This document shows, one piece after another, positions 26,966 to 35,508 of a stretch of 64,000 bases of DNA. Source of the stretch: an uncultured Dialister sp. (GTDB taxonomy: Bacteria > Bacillota > Negativicutes > Veillonellales > Dialisteraceae). Where the stretch lies: assembly GCA_902462205.1 (NCBI GenBank), contig CABQAR010000002.1:124001-188000 (forward strand), in the 5' to 3' direction. Under the pieces are notes generated by a model. It was given only the letters and a program-made list of their open reading frames with translations. It was not told the DNA's origin and made no database searches. Positions within the stretch are counted from its first letter, which is position 1; the number at the start of each line of letters is the position of its first letter. The position numbers and the translations under genes were made by a program.

Positions 26966-28075
26966 TTATAACGCTCCGAGCAACATTTTTGACAGATAGT
27001 ACAGGATGGGAAGCAATATGACGAACGCGCCGCCGGTATACATCATGCATTTGTTATTGTCCACCGGCAGGCTTCCCACGAATTTCCCGCTCTGCGCGTT
27101 CATGATGAAGGTGTAGGGCTTGTCCTGATACCTTGTGGTCAGGATCCACACCGGCGCCAGCGCGTAGGAAACGCTGTTCTGATCTTTGGAAACAAAGCCG
27201 TCTTCCCTCGTTTTCGATGCATAACCCGTGACGGTATCATCCATCATGTCAAGGGCGGCCTGGGTGACCAGGTCATCGGCACGGGGCGCCGCCTCTTCCG
27301 CCGGCACGTCGTATTTATCCGCCAGATAGCCTGCGAGATACGCCGTGGTAAAGGGCACCATGGTGGAATAATCGAAAGGCCCGATGCTTTCCATCCATGT
27401 ATCGTCCATTTTCTTGCTTCCGTCGATAGGCACCATCTTGAAGGACATGGAGCCTTCCCGTTCGCACTGGTACACATGCTCCTCAGTGATCTGGTTATTT
27501 CCCACGATCATCGTGTCTGCATTTTTCGCCTTGTAGCTTCCCGTGGCCGTCACGTCGGAATCAAACAGCCAGAAGGGAACGTACATGCCCTGGATCGCTT
27601 CCAGACGGTTCTGGGAAACGAAATTGGAGGGCAGCAGCAGTTTCCCTTTGTAGAAGCTTTTGAACGCTTCCTGCGCATCCTCCTTTGTCTTCTGGAAAGG
27701 AATAACGTAATCAGGACGCAGCGTGCCGCCGTAACGCTGGGAGATCATAGTCGGATTTCCGCAGTAGCAGCATTCCGTGGCAATCGTATTCTCATCGCAC
27801 ATGATTTCCGCCCCGCAGGAGGAGCAGGTAAAGGCACGAAGCATTTTCGCCTCATCCTCACTCCATTCCTTGCCGGCATTGTCCGTATCCCACTTTTTCT
27901 GACGGGCTTCTTCCGCCTTGGCCGCCTGTTCCTCTTTCTTCGAGTAGAACGCTTCCAGATCGGCAATGGAAAGCTCCGTGCCGCAATATTCGCAGGTCAC
28001 CTTATCCGCGCCGGGCGCATACTCCAGAGGAGCGCTGCAGTTGGGGCATTTAAAGCTTACTGAAGTATCAGCCAT
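26966..28075 (-). CDS. TFIIB-type zinc-ribbon membrane protein (YdjG-like)
   Basis: A 369-residue protein with two zinc ribbons, CPNC...CEYC (about residues 10-34) and CSSC...CCYC (about 84-108), joined by a charged coiled-coil (KKEEQAAKAEEARQKK). A large soluble domain follows, with FWLFDSDVTATGSYKA, and a C-terminal membrane helix (about 345-365). B. subtilis YdjG has comparable zinc-ribbon and membrane parts and helps recruit PspA to the membrane. It lies between the SPFH and TPM genes. Confidence 0.78.
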   Translation of the reverse strand: MADTSVSFKCPNCSAPLEYAPGADKVTCEYCGTELSIADLEAFYSKKEEQAAKAEEARQKKWDTDNAGKEWSEDEAKMLRAFTCSSCGAEIMCDENTIATECCYCGNPTMISQRYGGTLRPDYVIPFQKTKEDAQEAFKSFYKGKLLLPSNFVSQNRLEAIQGMYVPFWLFDSDVTATGSYKAKNADTMIVGNNQITEEHVYQCEREGSMSFKMVPIDGSKKMDDTWMESIGPFDYSTMVPFTTAYLAGYLADKYDVPAEEAAPRADDLVTQAALDMMDDTVTGYASKTREDGFVSKDQNSVSYALAPVWILTTRYQDKPYTFIMNAQSGKFVGSLPVDNNKCMMYTGGAFVILLPILYYLSKMLLGAL

Positions 28076-28097
28076 AAGTACCTCCTATTCATGGCAA

Positions 28098-29405
28098 TCA
28101 GGGTCTCGGTTTGCCGCAGTTGGCGCAGAATTTCCCTTTATTAACGGTTCCGCATTCGCAGGTCCAGTCGGAAGCCGGCTTCGGTTTGCCGCAGTTGGCG
28201 CAGAACTTGCCGGTGTTCGTCTGTCCGCATTCGCAGGTCCAGCTTTCTGCCGGTGCCGGTTTCGGTTTGCCGCAGTTCGCGCAGAACTTGCCCGTATTTC
28301 CTTCTGCGCCGCATTCCGCGCATTTCCATCCGGATGCCGCCGGTGCCGGTGCGGGAGCAGGAGCTGCCTGCTGTTGCTGCTGTGCCTGCTGCCCTGCCAT
28401 GCCATACAGATTTCCTGCATTCATGCCGCCTGCCGCGCCTGCCATATTCATGCCCATGAAACCGAAGGCCGCGCCCATGCCGCCTTCATTGCCTGCTGCC
28501 GTACGCATGGCGTCTGCCTGCGCATCCACGAGGACGCCTGCGCCCAAAGCCGGATTCGACATGGCCATGCCCATCTGGATTTTTTGGATTTTCGCTTCGT
28601 CTTCTTCATTGGCCTTGATGCTGTTGATACCGAAAGAAACGATGGAAATACCGCGAAGCTCCGTCCATTTCTTGGAAAGCACTTCATTCAGCGCATCTGC
28701 CATTTCAAAAGTATGTCCCGGCAGCTCCGTATAATCGATCCGCTGTTCGGAAATCTTTGTAAACGCCGGCTGGAGCGCCGTCAACAGCTCCGATTTCAGC
28801 TGGCTGTCAATCTGGCTCCTGTTATAATCGCCGGTCGCATTCCCTGCCACATTCGTATAGAACAGGATCGGATCGACGATCTTATAGCTGTATTCGCCAA
28901 AGCAGCGGATACGGACCGCCAGCTTCAGCCCTGTGTCCTCGTCCACGACCTTGAACGGGATTTCACTCGGCGTGCCATACTTGTTTCCGATGATTTCCTT
29001 CGTATTGAAGAAGTAGACCCTCTGGTCCTTTCCCGGAGAACCACCGAAGGTGAAACGTTTTCCGACCTGCTTGAATACGGAAATAATGCTTTCCTTATTC
29101 AATCCGTCTGCAAAAAGAGAAGGTTCCGAAGACTGGTCATAGGTGTATTCGCCCGGTTCGGAGCAGAGATCCACGACCTTGCCCTGTTCCACGATCATCA
29201 TGCACTGCCCGTTATTGACCGCGATCACCGAGCCGTTGGAAATAATGTTGTCTTCCCCGCTCGTATTCGAGCTACGTCCGCTGATCCGTTTCTGCCCCTT
29301 CATCATCAAAACGTCCGGCGGCATGCTGTCGCAGTAGAAAAATTCTTTCCACTGGTCGGCTAATACGCCGCCAACAGCGCCCATACCTGCTTTAATAAGT
29401 CCCAT
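28098..29405 (-). CDS. SPFH-domain protein with three C-terminal zinc ribbons (YdjI-like)
   Basis: The 435-residue protein begins with the SPFH/virion-core-like domain seen in YdjI (MGLIKAGMGAVGGVLADQWKEFFYC, then IAVNNGQCMMIVEQGKVVDL), about residues 1-290. A low-complexity Gly/Ala/Met and Gln-rich linker follows. The tail has three short zinc ribbons (WKCAECGAEG..., WTCECGQTN..., WTCECGTVN..., each ending GKFCANCGKP). SPFH proteins assemble into membrane-associated rings. It is first in a three-gene operon with zinc-ribbon and TPM partners, a ydjGHI-like arrangement without pspA. AAGGAGGAAG precedes the ATG. Confidence 0.82.
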   Translation of the reverse strand: MGLIKAGMGAVGGVLADQWKEFFYCDSMPPDVLMMKGQKRISGRSSNTSGEDNIISNGSVIAVNNGQCMMIVEQGKVVDLCSEPGEYTYDQSSEPSLFADGLNKESIISVFKQVGKRFTFGGSPGKDQRVYFFNTKEIIGNKYGTPSEIPFKVVDEDTGLKLAVRIRCFGEYSYKIVDPILFYTNVAGNATGDYNRSQIDSQLKSELLTALQPAFTKISEQRIDYTELPGHTFEMADALNEVLSKKWTELRGISIVSFGINSIKANEEDEAKIQKIQMGMAMSNPALGAGVLVDAQADAMRTAAGNEGGMGAAFGFMGMNMAGAAGGMNAGNLYGMAGQQAQQQQQAAPAPAPAPAASGWKCAECGAEGNTGKFCANCGKPKPAPAESWTCECGQTNTGKFCANCGKPKPASDWTCECGTVNKGKFCANCGKPRP

Positions 29406-29717
29406 ATTCTTCCTCCTTTTTTGAATAACTATTAAGCTTTGCCTTTATTCTATCATGCACTTCCCCGATTATCCACGAAATACAGGCCTTCCGACCTATA
29501 AAGGGTTATAGAAAAAATCTTACCTGTATTAAATTACAGGTATTCTCAAAAATCATTTTATCAATCTGTTTTTGTCATTTATTTCCTTTGTGTAAATATG
29601 GACTTTTTCAGTATTTATCACATATTTCAATAAATATAAATATCAGCGAATACAAAAAACGCGCCGTTTTTTCCTCCGGTAACACATTTTATCCCTCGCG
29701 ATTCCTGCACGCCGGCT
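29406..29717. other. Divergence-free gap with two inverted repeats
   Basis: It contains the leader of the SPFH operon on the minus strand and the tail end of the LysR gene side. Two perfect inverted repeats (29496-29511 and 29521-29542) are the only structure. Confidence 0.5.
29496..29542. promoter_or_regulatory. Two adjacent inverted repeats upstream of the SPFH operon
   Basis: TACCTGTA-TTAAAT-TACAGGTA (29521-29542) has perfect eight-base arms. Next to it CTATAA-AGGG-TTATAG (29496-29511) has perfect six-base arms. They lie 91-137 bases upstream of the SPFH start and are candidate operators. Confidence 0.45.
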
Positions 29718-30656
29718 CTATCCGATACCGTCCATCTGACGGGACAGCACCCTTTCCGCCAGAGAAATGAAATTCGCCATCGGCTTCCATTGGCGCAGCT
29801 CCTTCCTGTACCCGAAGGAAATCTGCCGCTGCGAATGGGCAAGGCGGATGATATGCATCCCCTCCAGCTCCTCTGCGCTCAGATTCCTGCGCGCCTGATT
29901 CTCAGGGCAGAGAAGCGCTCCCACGCCCTTGGCGCACAGTTCAATCAGCAGTTCCAGATTATCGGACAGGACGATGACCGGCGGATTCATATCCGCTTCG
30001 GCAAACAGGCGGAGCGCCAGACGCCCCTGCACCGTCCCGCCCCCGGTCTGCAGAAAGGGACAGTCCGCCAATGGTTTCATGCAGCCTGCCTTCCTGCTTT
30101 TCAGCACAGGCAGCTCCTTTTCCTTCCCAATCGCCTTCAGCAGCTTTTTCGAAACAAGCAGGATGATTTCCTCCGTATAAAACTTTTCCTGCGTCACCCC
30201 GGGCATGTCCTCCTTGAAATAAGCGATCGTCAGATCAATATCCCCGTCCAGCAGCTTTTTCGTCAGCACAAGATTGATTCCTTCCGTCAGCTCCACATGG
30301 ATGCCGGGATATTTTTTTGTATAAGCGGTCAGAATGTTCGGCAAAATCGCATGGCCGCGGTTGGGAGAAATGCCGAGGCGGAGCACGCCCGTCACCTCTT
30401 CCGCCGCATCGGAAATTTCCTTCCTCATGGTATCCGCATTTTTCCGTATCAAAAGGGCATGGTTATAAAAGACACGGCCCGCCCATGTCAGCTCCAACGG
30501 AATCTGCCGGACCACCAGCTTGCAGTCCATCTCTTTTTCCAGCTGTGAAATATGGGCGGACAGCGTCTGCTGCGTCACATGGAGCCGCGCCGCCGCCTTC
30601 GTAAAACTCCGCTCCTGCGAAAGAGCGATGAAATAATCCAGACTCGTGAAATTCAT
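29718..30656 (-). CDS. LysR-family transcriptional regulator
   Basis: The 312-residue protein has the N-terminal winged helix (LDYFIALSQERSFTKAAARLHVTQQTLSAHISQLEKEM) and a two-lobe effector domain with GISPNRGHAILPNIL and VKSRK-like segments. LysR regulators usually control a divergent neighbour in response to a small molecule. The neighbour here is a DASS-type transporter 365 bases away, which makes it the likely target, although a repeat now separates the promoters. Confidence 0.85.
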   Translation of the reverse strand: MNFTSLDYFIALSQERSFTKAAARLHVTQQTLSAHISQLEKEMDCKLVVRQIPLELTWAGRVFYNHALLIRKNADTMRKEISDAAEEVTGVLRLGISPNRGHAILPNILTAYTKKYPGIHVELTEGINLVLTKKLLDGDIDLTIAYFKEDMPGVTQEKFYTEEIILLVSKKLLKAIGKEKELPVLKSRKAGCMKPLADCPFLQTGGGTVQGRLALRLFAEADMNPPVIVLSDNLELLIELCAKGVGALLCPENQARRNLSAEELEGMHIIRLAHSQRQISFGYRKELRQWKPMANFISLAERVLSRQMDGIG

Positions 30657-30674
30657 TCCGACCTCCCGTCCCCT

Positions 30675-30865
30675 GAAGGAACCATATTGATAACCATCGA
30701 CTACCTACTGATTACTATTTACCCAATTTCCTGATATCCATTCTCTGCCTACTGACTACTGACTTCTGTCTTTTGAATACTAACTACCATCTACTATCCT
30801 CGCCGCTTCATCATTTGTCGCGGCGCTCCCCAATTCCTCATTCCTAATTCCAAATTCCTCACTCT
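30675..30865. repeat. Composite intergenic repeat block 5
   Basis: A CTACCTACTGATTACTATT-type tract (30690-30795), a GCCGC...GCGGC hairpin box (about 30800-30830) and the ATTCCTCATTCCTAATTCC tail. It sits between the divergent LysR gene and transporter. The rest of the gap (30866-31021) is AT-rich promoter DNA of the transporter. Confidence 0.8.
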
Positions 30866-31021
30866 ATCCAGTTACAATCTTTTCTTGTATCTTAAACAAT
30901 TATTTACAGTTTTTCAATGTCATTTCTTTCTCCTATAATAGAAAAGACAATTCAGCAGGGCGGCCCGGATGGCATTTGGAATTTATGGATCGGGCAGGAC
31001 TGCATCAAAGGAGTATCGTTT

Positions 31022-32431
31022 ATGAACAGAAAAACATTGAAATTGCTGCTGGGGCCTATCGGATTCGCCCTTGCAGGCCTTCTGCTGTCCTCCGCGCTGG
31101 GGATGAAAGGCGCGCTTGCCGTCGGCACGGCGGTCTGGATGGCGCTCTGGTGGATATTCCGTCCCGTCCATATCGCCGTCACCTCCCTTCTGCCCATCGT
31201 CGTCAACGCCTCTTTCAACCTCATCCCCAATCCCCATGTGATTTCCCAATATTTCACGGATATCGTCGTCCTCCTTTTGGGCGGCGACCTCATCTGCATG
31301 GCGTGGACGACGACCGGGCTTGACCGGCGTATTTCCCTGCGCACCCTCTGCCTGATCGGGACTTCCATGAAACAGCAGATTCTTGTCTGGCTCGGTGCGT
31401 CCGTCGTGCTTTCCGCCTTCCTTCCCAATACTGTGGTGGCCACCATTTTCTGTCCCATCGCCGTCGGGATGCTTCAGTTCGTCGGCGAGGAAGATATCAC
31501 CCACAGCCGTCTGGCCATTCCCATCCTGCTTGCCATCAGCTGGGGCAGCGGCATCGGCGGATTCGGCTCCCCCATCGGAAGTCCGGCGAACCTCGTTGCC
31601 ATTTCCTACATGGAACAGCTCACCGGCCATGAATTCATGTATATCCAGTGGATCGGCCGCTTCGTCCCCATCCTCTGCTTCATCTTCCTGATCAACCTCC
31701 TTTTCATCTGGCATATGGAAATTCCTGCGAAGAGCTTCCACGGAACAAAAGAGGAATTCCAGAAAATGTATGCCGCCCTGGGGCCGATGCGCAAGGGAGA
31801 AACGTATTGCTTCTGGCTTTTCGCCCTCGCCATCCTTCTCGCCTTCGTCCGCCCCCTGTATGCGGATTTCCTGCCGGGATTGAAACCGGCTTACGTCTTC
31901 CTCATCATCGGCATGCTGATGTTCCTCCTGAAAGATGAAAACCACGAGGTGCTGCTGACCTGGAAATTCGCGGAGAGTCATGCCATGTGGGGCATCATGA
32001 TCATGGCGTCCTCCGGCCTCGCCCTGGGAAAAATGATCATTGAAACCGGCGCCGTTGAACAGATGTCCGCCCTCCTCACCGCCCTGCACCTCACCGGCGG
32101 ATTCCTGACCATGTTCGTTTTCTGCGCCTTCGCCTGCTTCATGTCGGAAATGTCGAGCAATACCGGTGCCGCCTCCATATGCATCCCCATGGTCATTTCC
32201 ATCTGCGCCACCATGGATATGAATCCGATCCCCTACCTGCTGGGAACGGTCGCCGCCTGCTCCTGCGCCTACGTCCTTCCCGTCACCACGCGGGCCATCC
32301 CTGTCGGCTTCGGCCTCGATGCAGGCGTACAGATGAAAGAAGGCTTCAAGCTCACCCTGCTCAGCATGGTCGCCAACGCCGTCCTCTGCTGGGCCTGCAT
32401 GGAATACCTCCCCCTCTTCTCCCATTTATAA
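31022..32431 (+). CDS. DASS/SLC13-type anion (dicarboxylate) transporter
   Basis: The 469-residue, roughly 11-helix protein belongs to the divalent-anion:sodium symporter group: VVLLLGGDLICMAWTTTGLDRRI, LPNTVVATIFCPIAVGML, WGSGIGGFGSPIGSPANLVA and MSSNTGAASICIPMV, with hairpin motifs resembling the SNT signatures that bind Na+ and substrate. Substrates of the group include succinate, other dicarboxylates and sulphate; which one is carried here is unknown. The ATG at 31022 is preceded by AAAGGAG; the longer frame from 30917 lacks a ribosome site. Confidence 0.83.
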   Translation: MNRKTLKLLLGPIGFALAGLLLSSALGMKGALAVGTAVWMALWWIFRPVHIAVTSLLPIVVNASFNLIPNPHVISQYFTDIVVLLLGGDLICMAWTTTGLDRRISLRTLCLIGTSMKQQILVWLGASVVLSAFLPNTVVATIFCPIAVGMLQFVGEEDITHSRLAIPILLAISWGSGIGGFGSPIGSPANLVAISYMEQLTGHEFMYIQWIGRFVPILCFIFLINLLFIWHMEIPAKSFHGTKEEFQKMYAALGPMRKGETYCFWLFALAILLAFVRPLYADFLPGLKPAYVFLIIGMLMFLLKDENHEVLLTWKFAESHAMWGIMIMASSGLALGKMIIETGAVEQMSALLTALHLTGGFLTMFVFCAFACFMSEMSSNTGAASICIPMVISICATMDMNPIPYLLGTVAACSCAYVLPVTTRAIPVGFGLDAGVQMKEGFKLTLLSMVANAVLCWACMEYLPLFSHL

Positions 32432-32450
32432 AAAGCAAATATTTCCCATC

Positions 32451-32500
32451 AAAAAACAGACCTCCTGATTTCCGTGTCATCAGGAAGGCCTGTTTTATTT
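32451..32500. terminator. Bidirectional terminator
   Basis: AAAACAGACCTCCTGAT pairs imperfectly with ATCAGGAAGGCCTGTTTT. It lies between the convergent transporter and DUF4198 genes. Confidence 0.85.
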
Positions 32501-32510
32501 TTGGCCTGTC

Positions 32511-33230
32511 TTACTCCGGTTCGATAATAAAGGAAAGGGAGGAGAAATATTTCGGAGTCGTATGTTCGTCCTCTTTTTCACCTGCCACTTCCACACCGAC
32601 CACATTGAGTCCGTTTGCACTGACCGTGATGGTGGCATACCCGTTTTCATCCGCCGTGGATTCATTCGTCAGATCATTGATGACATCCTTGATAAGCGGA
32701 GCATTTGCATACGGTTTTCCATCCTTGTACACACGGATCTGATAAGTATCCCCTTTCCGCAGCGTCAGCGGATTCACGCTCGGCACGATCTGGATCGGCA
32801 CATTATAAATACCGCCCGGCTTCACATCGGGACTCCAGTAATTGACATTCCACTTGATGGCATGGGTCGTCTTTACCGCGTCCGGCACCTCCGCGAAGGG
32901 AGCCATATGCATTTTTCCGTCTTTATCTTTTGTAAAAAATCCATAATCAAAGAATGTGACGGTGACACCCATCTGGTCCTGCGGAATGATGGAAATATGG
33001 TCGCTATATTCCTTTACACCCACATCCATGGATTTGAAAGCCTTATCGTAACCCTCCACGCTTGTCACGCAAGACGGTTTATATGCATTGTCCGTAGGCC
33101 CTTCTCCCAGTACGAGCGCCTTCTGGTCAAAACGGTTGGCAATAAATACGCCATGGGCTGAAACAGCCGATCCGATACAGGTTGCCGCCAAAGCAGCCGT
33201 GCAGAATGTTAAAAGAATTTTTTTCTTCAT
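32511..33230 (-). CDS. DUF4198-family secreted protein
   Basis: A 239-residue periplasmic protein: signal peptide MKKKILLTFCTAALAATCIGSAVSAHG (cut near residue 25), then a beta-sandwich DUF4198 domain with an N-terminal histidine near the cleavage site, GGIYNVPIQIVPSVNPLTLRKGD and TADENGYATITV. DUF4198 proteins are often found with nickel or cobalt transporters and may bind metal, but no such transporter is adjacent. The ATG at 33230 follows AGGAGG; the longer frame from 33251 is disfavoured. Confidence 0.75.
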   Translation of the reverse strand: MKKKILLTFCTAALAATCIGSAVSAHGVFIANRFDQKALVLGEGPTDNAYKPSCVTSVEGYDKAFKSMDVGVKEYSDHISIIPQDQMGVTVTFFDYGFFTKDKDGKMHMAPFAEVPDAVKTTHAIKWNVNYWSPDVKPGGIYNVPIQIVPSVNPLTLRKGDTYQIRVYKDGKPYANAPLIKDVINDLTNESTADENGYATITVSANGLNVVGVEVAGEKEDEHTTPKYFSSLSFIIEPE

Positions 33231-33642
33231 CAAAGCCTCCTGTGAAAGCAAAATAAATTAATCTAAAACAAATTATATCACAATTATATTTTAATTTAAA
33301 ATAAATGCATATACAATCGTTTCATCAAAACCAAAAAATAGATTCATTTTTATCAGACAAAATAACTTTTTCCTGCAAGCCATCCGTCGCAAACCACGTG
33401 TCCTGACGTTTCAGGAACCGTGAATCTTCCTTCGCTCTCTGCCACTACAATTCCCCAATCAAAAACGCCCCCAAGGAGCGTTTTCCGTCTTATATCATTG
33501 CTGCCTTTTCACAGGCCCCGCCGTTCTTTACACTTCTTTCCATCACAGTAGCACAGACATTCTTTCTCTCATAATTCGAAACCGCCCACAGACTGACGAA
33601 AGAGCTTCGGATGATGAATACCTCTCTGTTTTTTATTCTCTG
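33231..33642. other. Intergenic region with one terminator
   Basis: AT-rich DUF4198 promoter region (33240-33370), then unremarkable sequence. A terminator-like hairpin (AAAACGC/GCGTTTT, 33460-33482, T-rich on the minus strand) probably serves the binding-protein gene. No repeats. Confidence 0.55.
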
Positions 33643-34701
33643 TCACTGTCTGAAATTTTCCAGACGCTTATTCCATTCTGCAATAATTTCCTTTTTATGT
33701 GCAGATACCCAGCCTTCGTCATAATTCTTGAACCAGATGATTTTATCCTGCGGTGTCATGTAATCCGCCAGATCCACGCCCTTGCGGAGCGGGCGGGCGG
33801 TCAGCTTCTTTCCTGCTTCTTCCTGTATTTTCTGGGACAGCATGAAGTCAATGAACATTTTCGCATTGTTTATATGCTTGGCGCCTTTGATGATCTGTGC
33901 GGATCCGCTCGGTAAGACAGTACCTTCCCGCGGAAATACGACAACCACATTGGCACCGTTCTTTACATAGGCCGCGGCCGATTCCTCTCTGGTCAATCCC
34001 ACCGCATATTCTCCATCAGCCGTCCCCTTATGGACTGCGCCGGAGCTGTTCATAAATTTCCCGTCAATATTCTTAATGAAATTATCCACATACGCCCATG
34101 CTTCCGGTGACATAGGATCACCATCCTTTCCTTTGGCATAGAGCATTGCCATGAGCGACTGGAACGCGGAACCGGAATTGGAAGGATCGCCAAGCGCAAC
34201 TTTCCCTTTCAACACAGGATTCAGAAGGTCATCATATCCCTCGACCTTCATACCACCGACCATTCCCTTATTCACGATGAATACAGCCGGATCTGCAAAG
34301 GCGTGAGAGAAGTAGCCGGTCTTATTCTTTGCCTCATCGAGCATATTCTCATCTTCAGGAGACACATATTTTTCAAAAAGCTCTCTTTGGACTTCAATCA
34401 TCGTCTCGTCAGATGCCCAGAGTACATCTCCCTGCGGATCATCCTTTTCAGATGCCACACGCTTCATGAGCGGACCAGTGCCGGCAACAATCATATTTAC
34501 CTTGATGCCTGTCTCCTTCTCAAAAGCAGGAATGACAAGTTTGTTCAGTCCTTCGCTGCGTGACGTATAAACGGTCAGCACTTTTTCTTCCGTCGGACCA
34601 GTCTTTACATCACCTTTTTTATCTCCATCACAGCCTGTGAAAGCAGAACAGAGAACGGCAGCACATGCCATTCCCAGAACTGCCTTTTTCAAACTTTTCA
34701 T
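33643..34701 (-). CDS. ABC-type substrate-binding lipoprotein (ferric-iron/FbpA-like)
   Basis: The 352-residue protein begins with a lipoprotein signal (MKSLKKAVLGMACAAVLCSAFTGCDGD, cysteine near residue 25). The mature part has VLTVYTSRSEGLNKLVIPAFEKE, typical of the FbpA/AfuA cluster of binding proteins for Fe3+ or phosphonates and thiamine-like compounds, and GLTREESAAAYVKNGA. No permease or ATPase gene is adjacent, so it is an orphan. The ATG at 34701 follows AGGGGG; the longer frame from 34773 has no ribosome site. Confidence 0.78.
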   Translation of the reverse strand: MKSLKKAVLGMACAAVLCSAFTGCDGDKKGDVKTGPTEEKVLTVYTSRSEGLNKLVIPAFEKETGIKVNMIVAGTGPLMKRVASEKDDPQGDVLWASDETMIEVQRELFEKYVSPEDENMLDEAKNKTGYFSHAFADPAVFIVNKGMVGGMKVEGYDDLLNPVLKGKVALGDPSNSGSAFQSLMAMLYAKGKDGDPMSPEAWAYVDNFIKNIDGKFMNSSGAVHKGTADGEYAVGLTREESAAAYVKNGANVVVVFPREGTVLPSGSAQIIKGAKHINNAKMFIDFMLSQKIQEEAGKKLTARPLRKGVDLADYMTPQDKIIWFKNYDEGWVSAHKKEIIAEWNKRLENFRQ

Positions 34702-34937
34702 GTTAATCCCCCTTATCATTCCATCGTTGTAAAACGCAACATGAGAACTCCTTACTGCCCTTAATTGTATCATTATTCATCCTGCTGACTATACTCTAAT
34801 ATTTGATAAAAACAACGTATAGATCATATAAAATATTATAATAAAAATTCATAATCATTGCTTCCACATTTTTATATTCCAACTCAAAACGCTGCCTCTC
34901 GAAAAGAAAGACAGCGCCTTGTCATTTTTAAACCGAT

Positions 34938-35483
34938 TCAGATGATTTTATCTCCCTCGTATGTTTCTCCGTCCGCATCAGGGAAGAGGCCGTAGTCCTT
35001 TGTCCACAGTGTCTTATACCGGACCGCCTGCCTGTGTATTTTTTCCTTCGCTGTTTCGGCAAGCGTCTTTACCACCTTGGCCGGCGAGCCGAGGACGAGG
35101 GAAGCCGGCGGTATCTTCATCCCTTTCGGCACCAGCGTGCCCGCGCCGATGATGGAGCCGCTTCCGATGACCGCTTCGTCCAGAATGATGGCGCCCATGC
35201 CGATGAGGCAATGGTCCTCCACCGTGCAGCAGTGGATGATGGCGCCGTGGCCCACCGTCACATAATCTCCGATATGGCATTCCGAAGATTCCCCGTGCAG
35301 GCAGGCATTATCCTGTATGTTCGTATATTTCCCGACAGTGATCAGCTTATCGCCCCGAAGCGTCGCATTGTACCAGACACTGCTGTATTCTCCCAGTACC
35401 ACGTTACCGATGACGGCGGCGCTGTCAAAAACATGCGCCTTCCTGTCCACTCTCGGCGTTTTCCCTCCTATTGACCGAAGCAT
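34938..35483 (-). CDS. Gamma-carbonic anhydrase-family protein
   Basis: The 181-residue left-handed beta-helix protein carries hexapeptide repeats and the three-histidine pattern of gamma-class carbonic anhydrases (ACLHGESSECHIGDYVTVGHGAIIHC). These proteins often have CO2-hydration or ferripyochelin-binding annotation. The ATG at 35483 is preceded by AAAAGGAG. It lies 25 bases after the DUF2357 nuclease stop, so read-through is likely. Confidence 0.85.
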   Translation of the reverse strand: MLRSIGGKTPRVDRKAHVFDSAAVIGNVVLGEYSSVWYNATLRGDKLITVGKYTNIQDNACLHGESSECHIGDYVTVGHGAIIHCCTVEDHCLIGMGAIILDEAVIGSGSIIGAGTLVPKGMKIPPASLVLGSPAKVVKTLAETAKEKIHRQAVRYKTLWTKDYGLFPDADGETYEGDKII

Positions 35484-35508
35484 GAAGAACCACTCCTTTT
35501 CCGAATGT

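Noticed and set aside
30983..32425. 480-codon minus-strand frame opposite the DASS-type transporter
   Set aside because: The translation is rich in His, Gly, Asp and Glu and matches nothing; the plus-strand frame has a promoter region, ribosome site and membrane-protein pattern.
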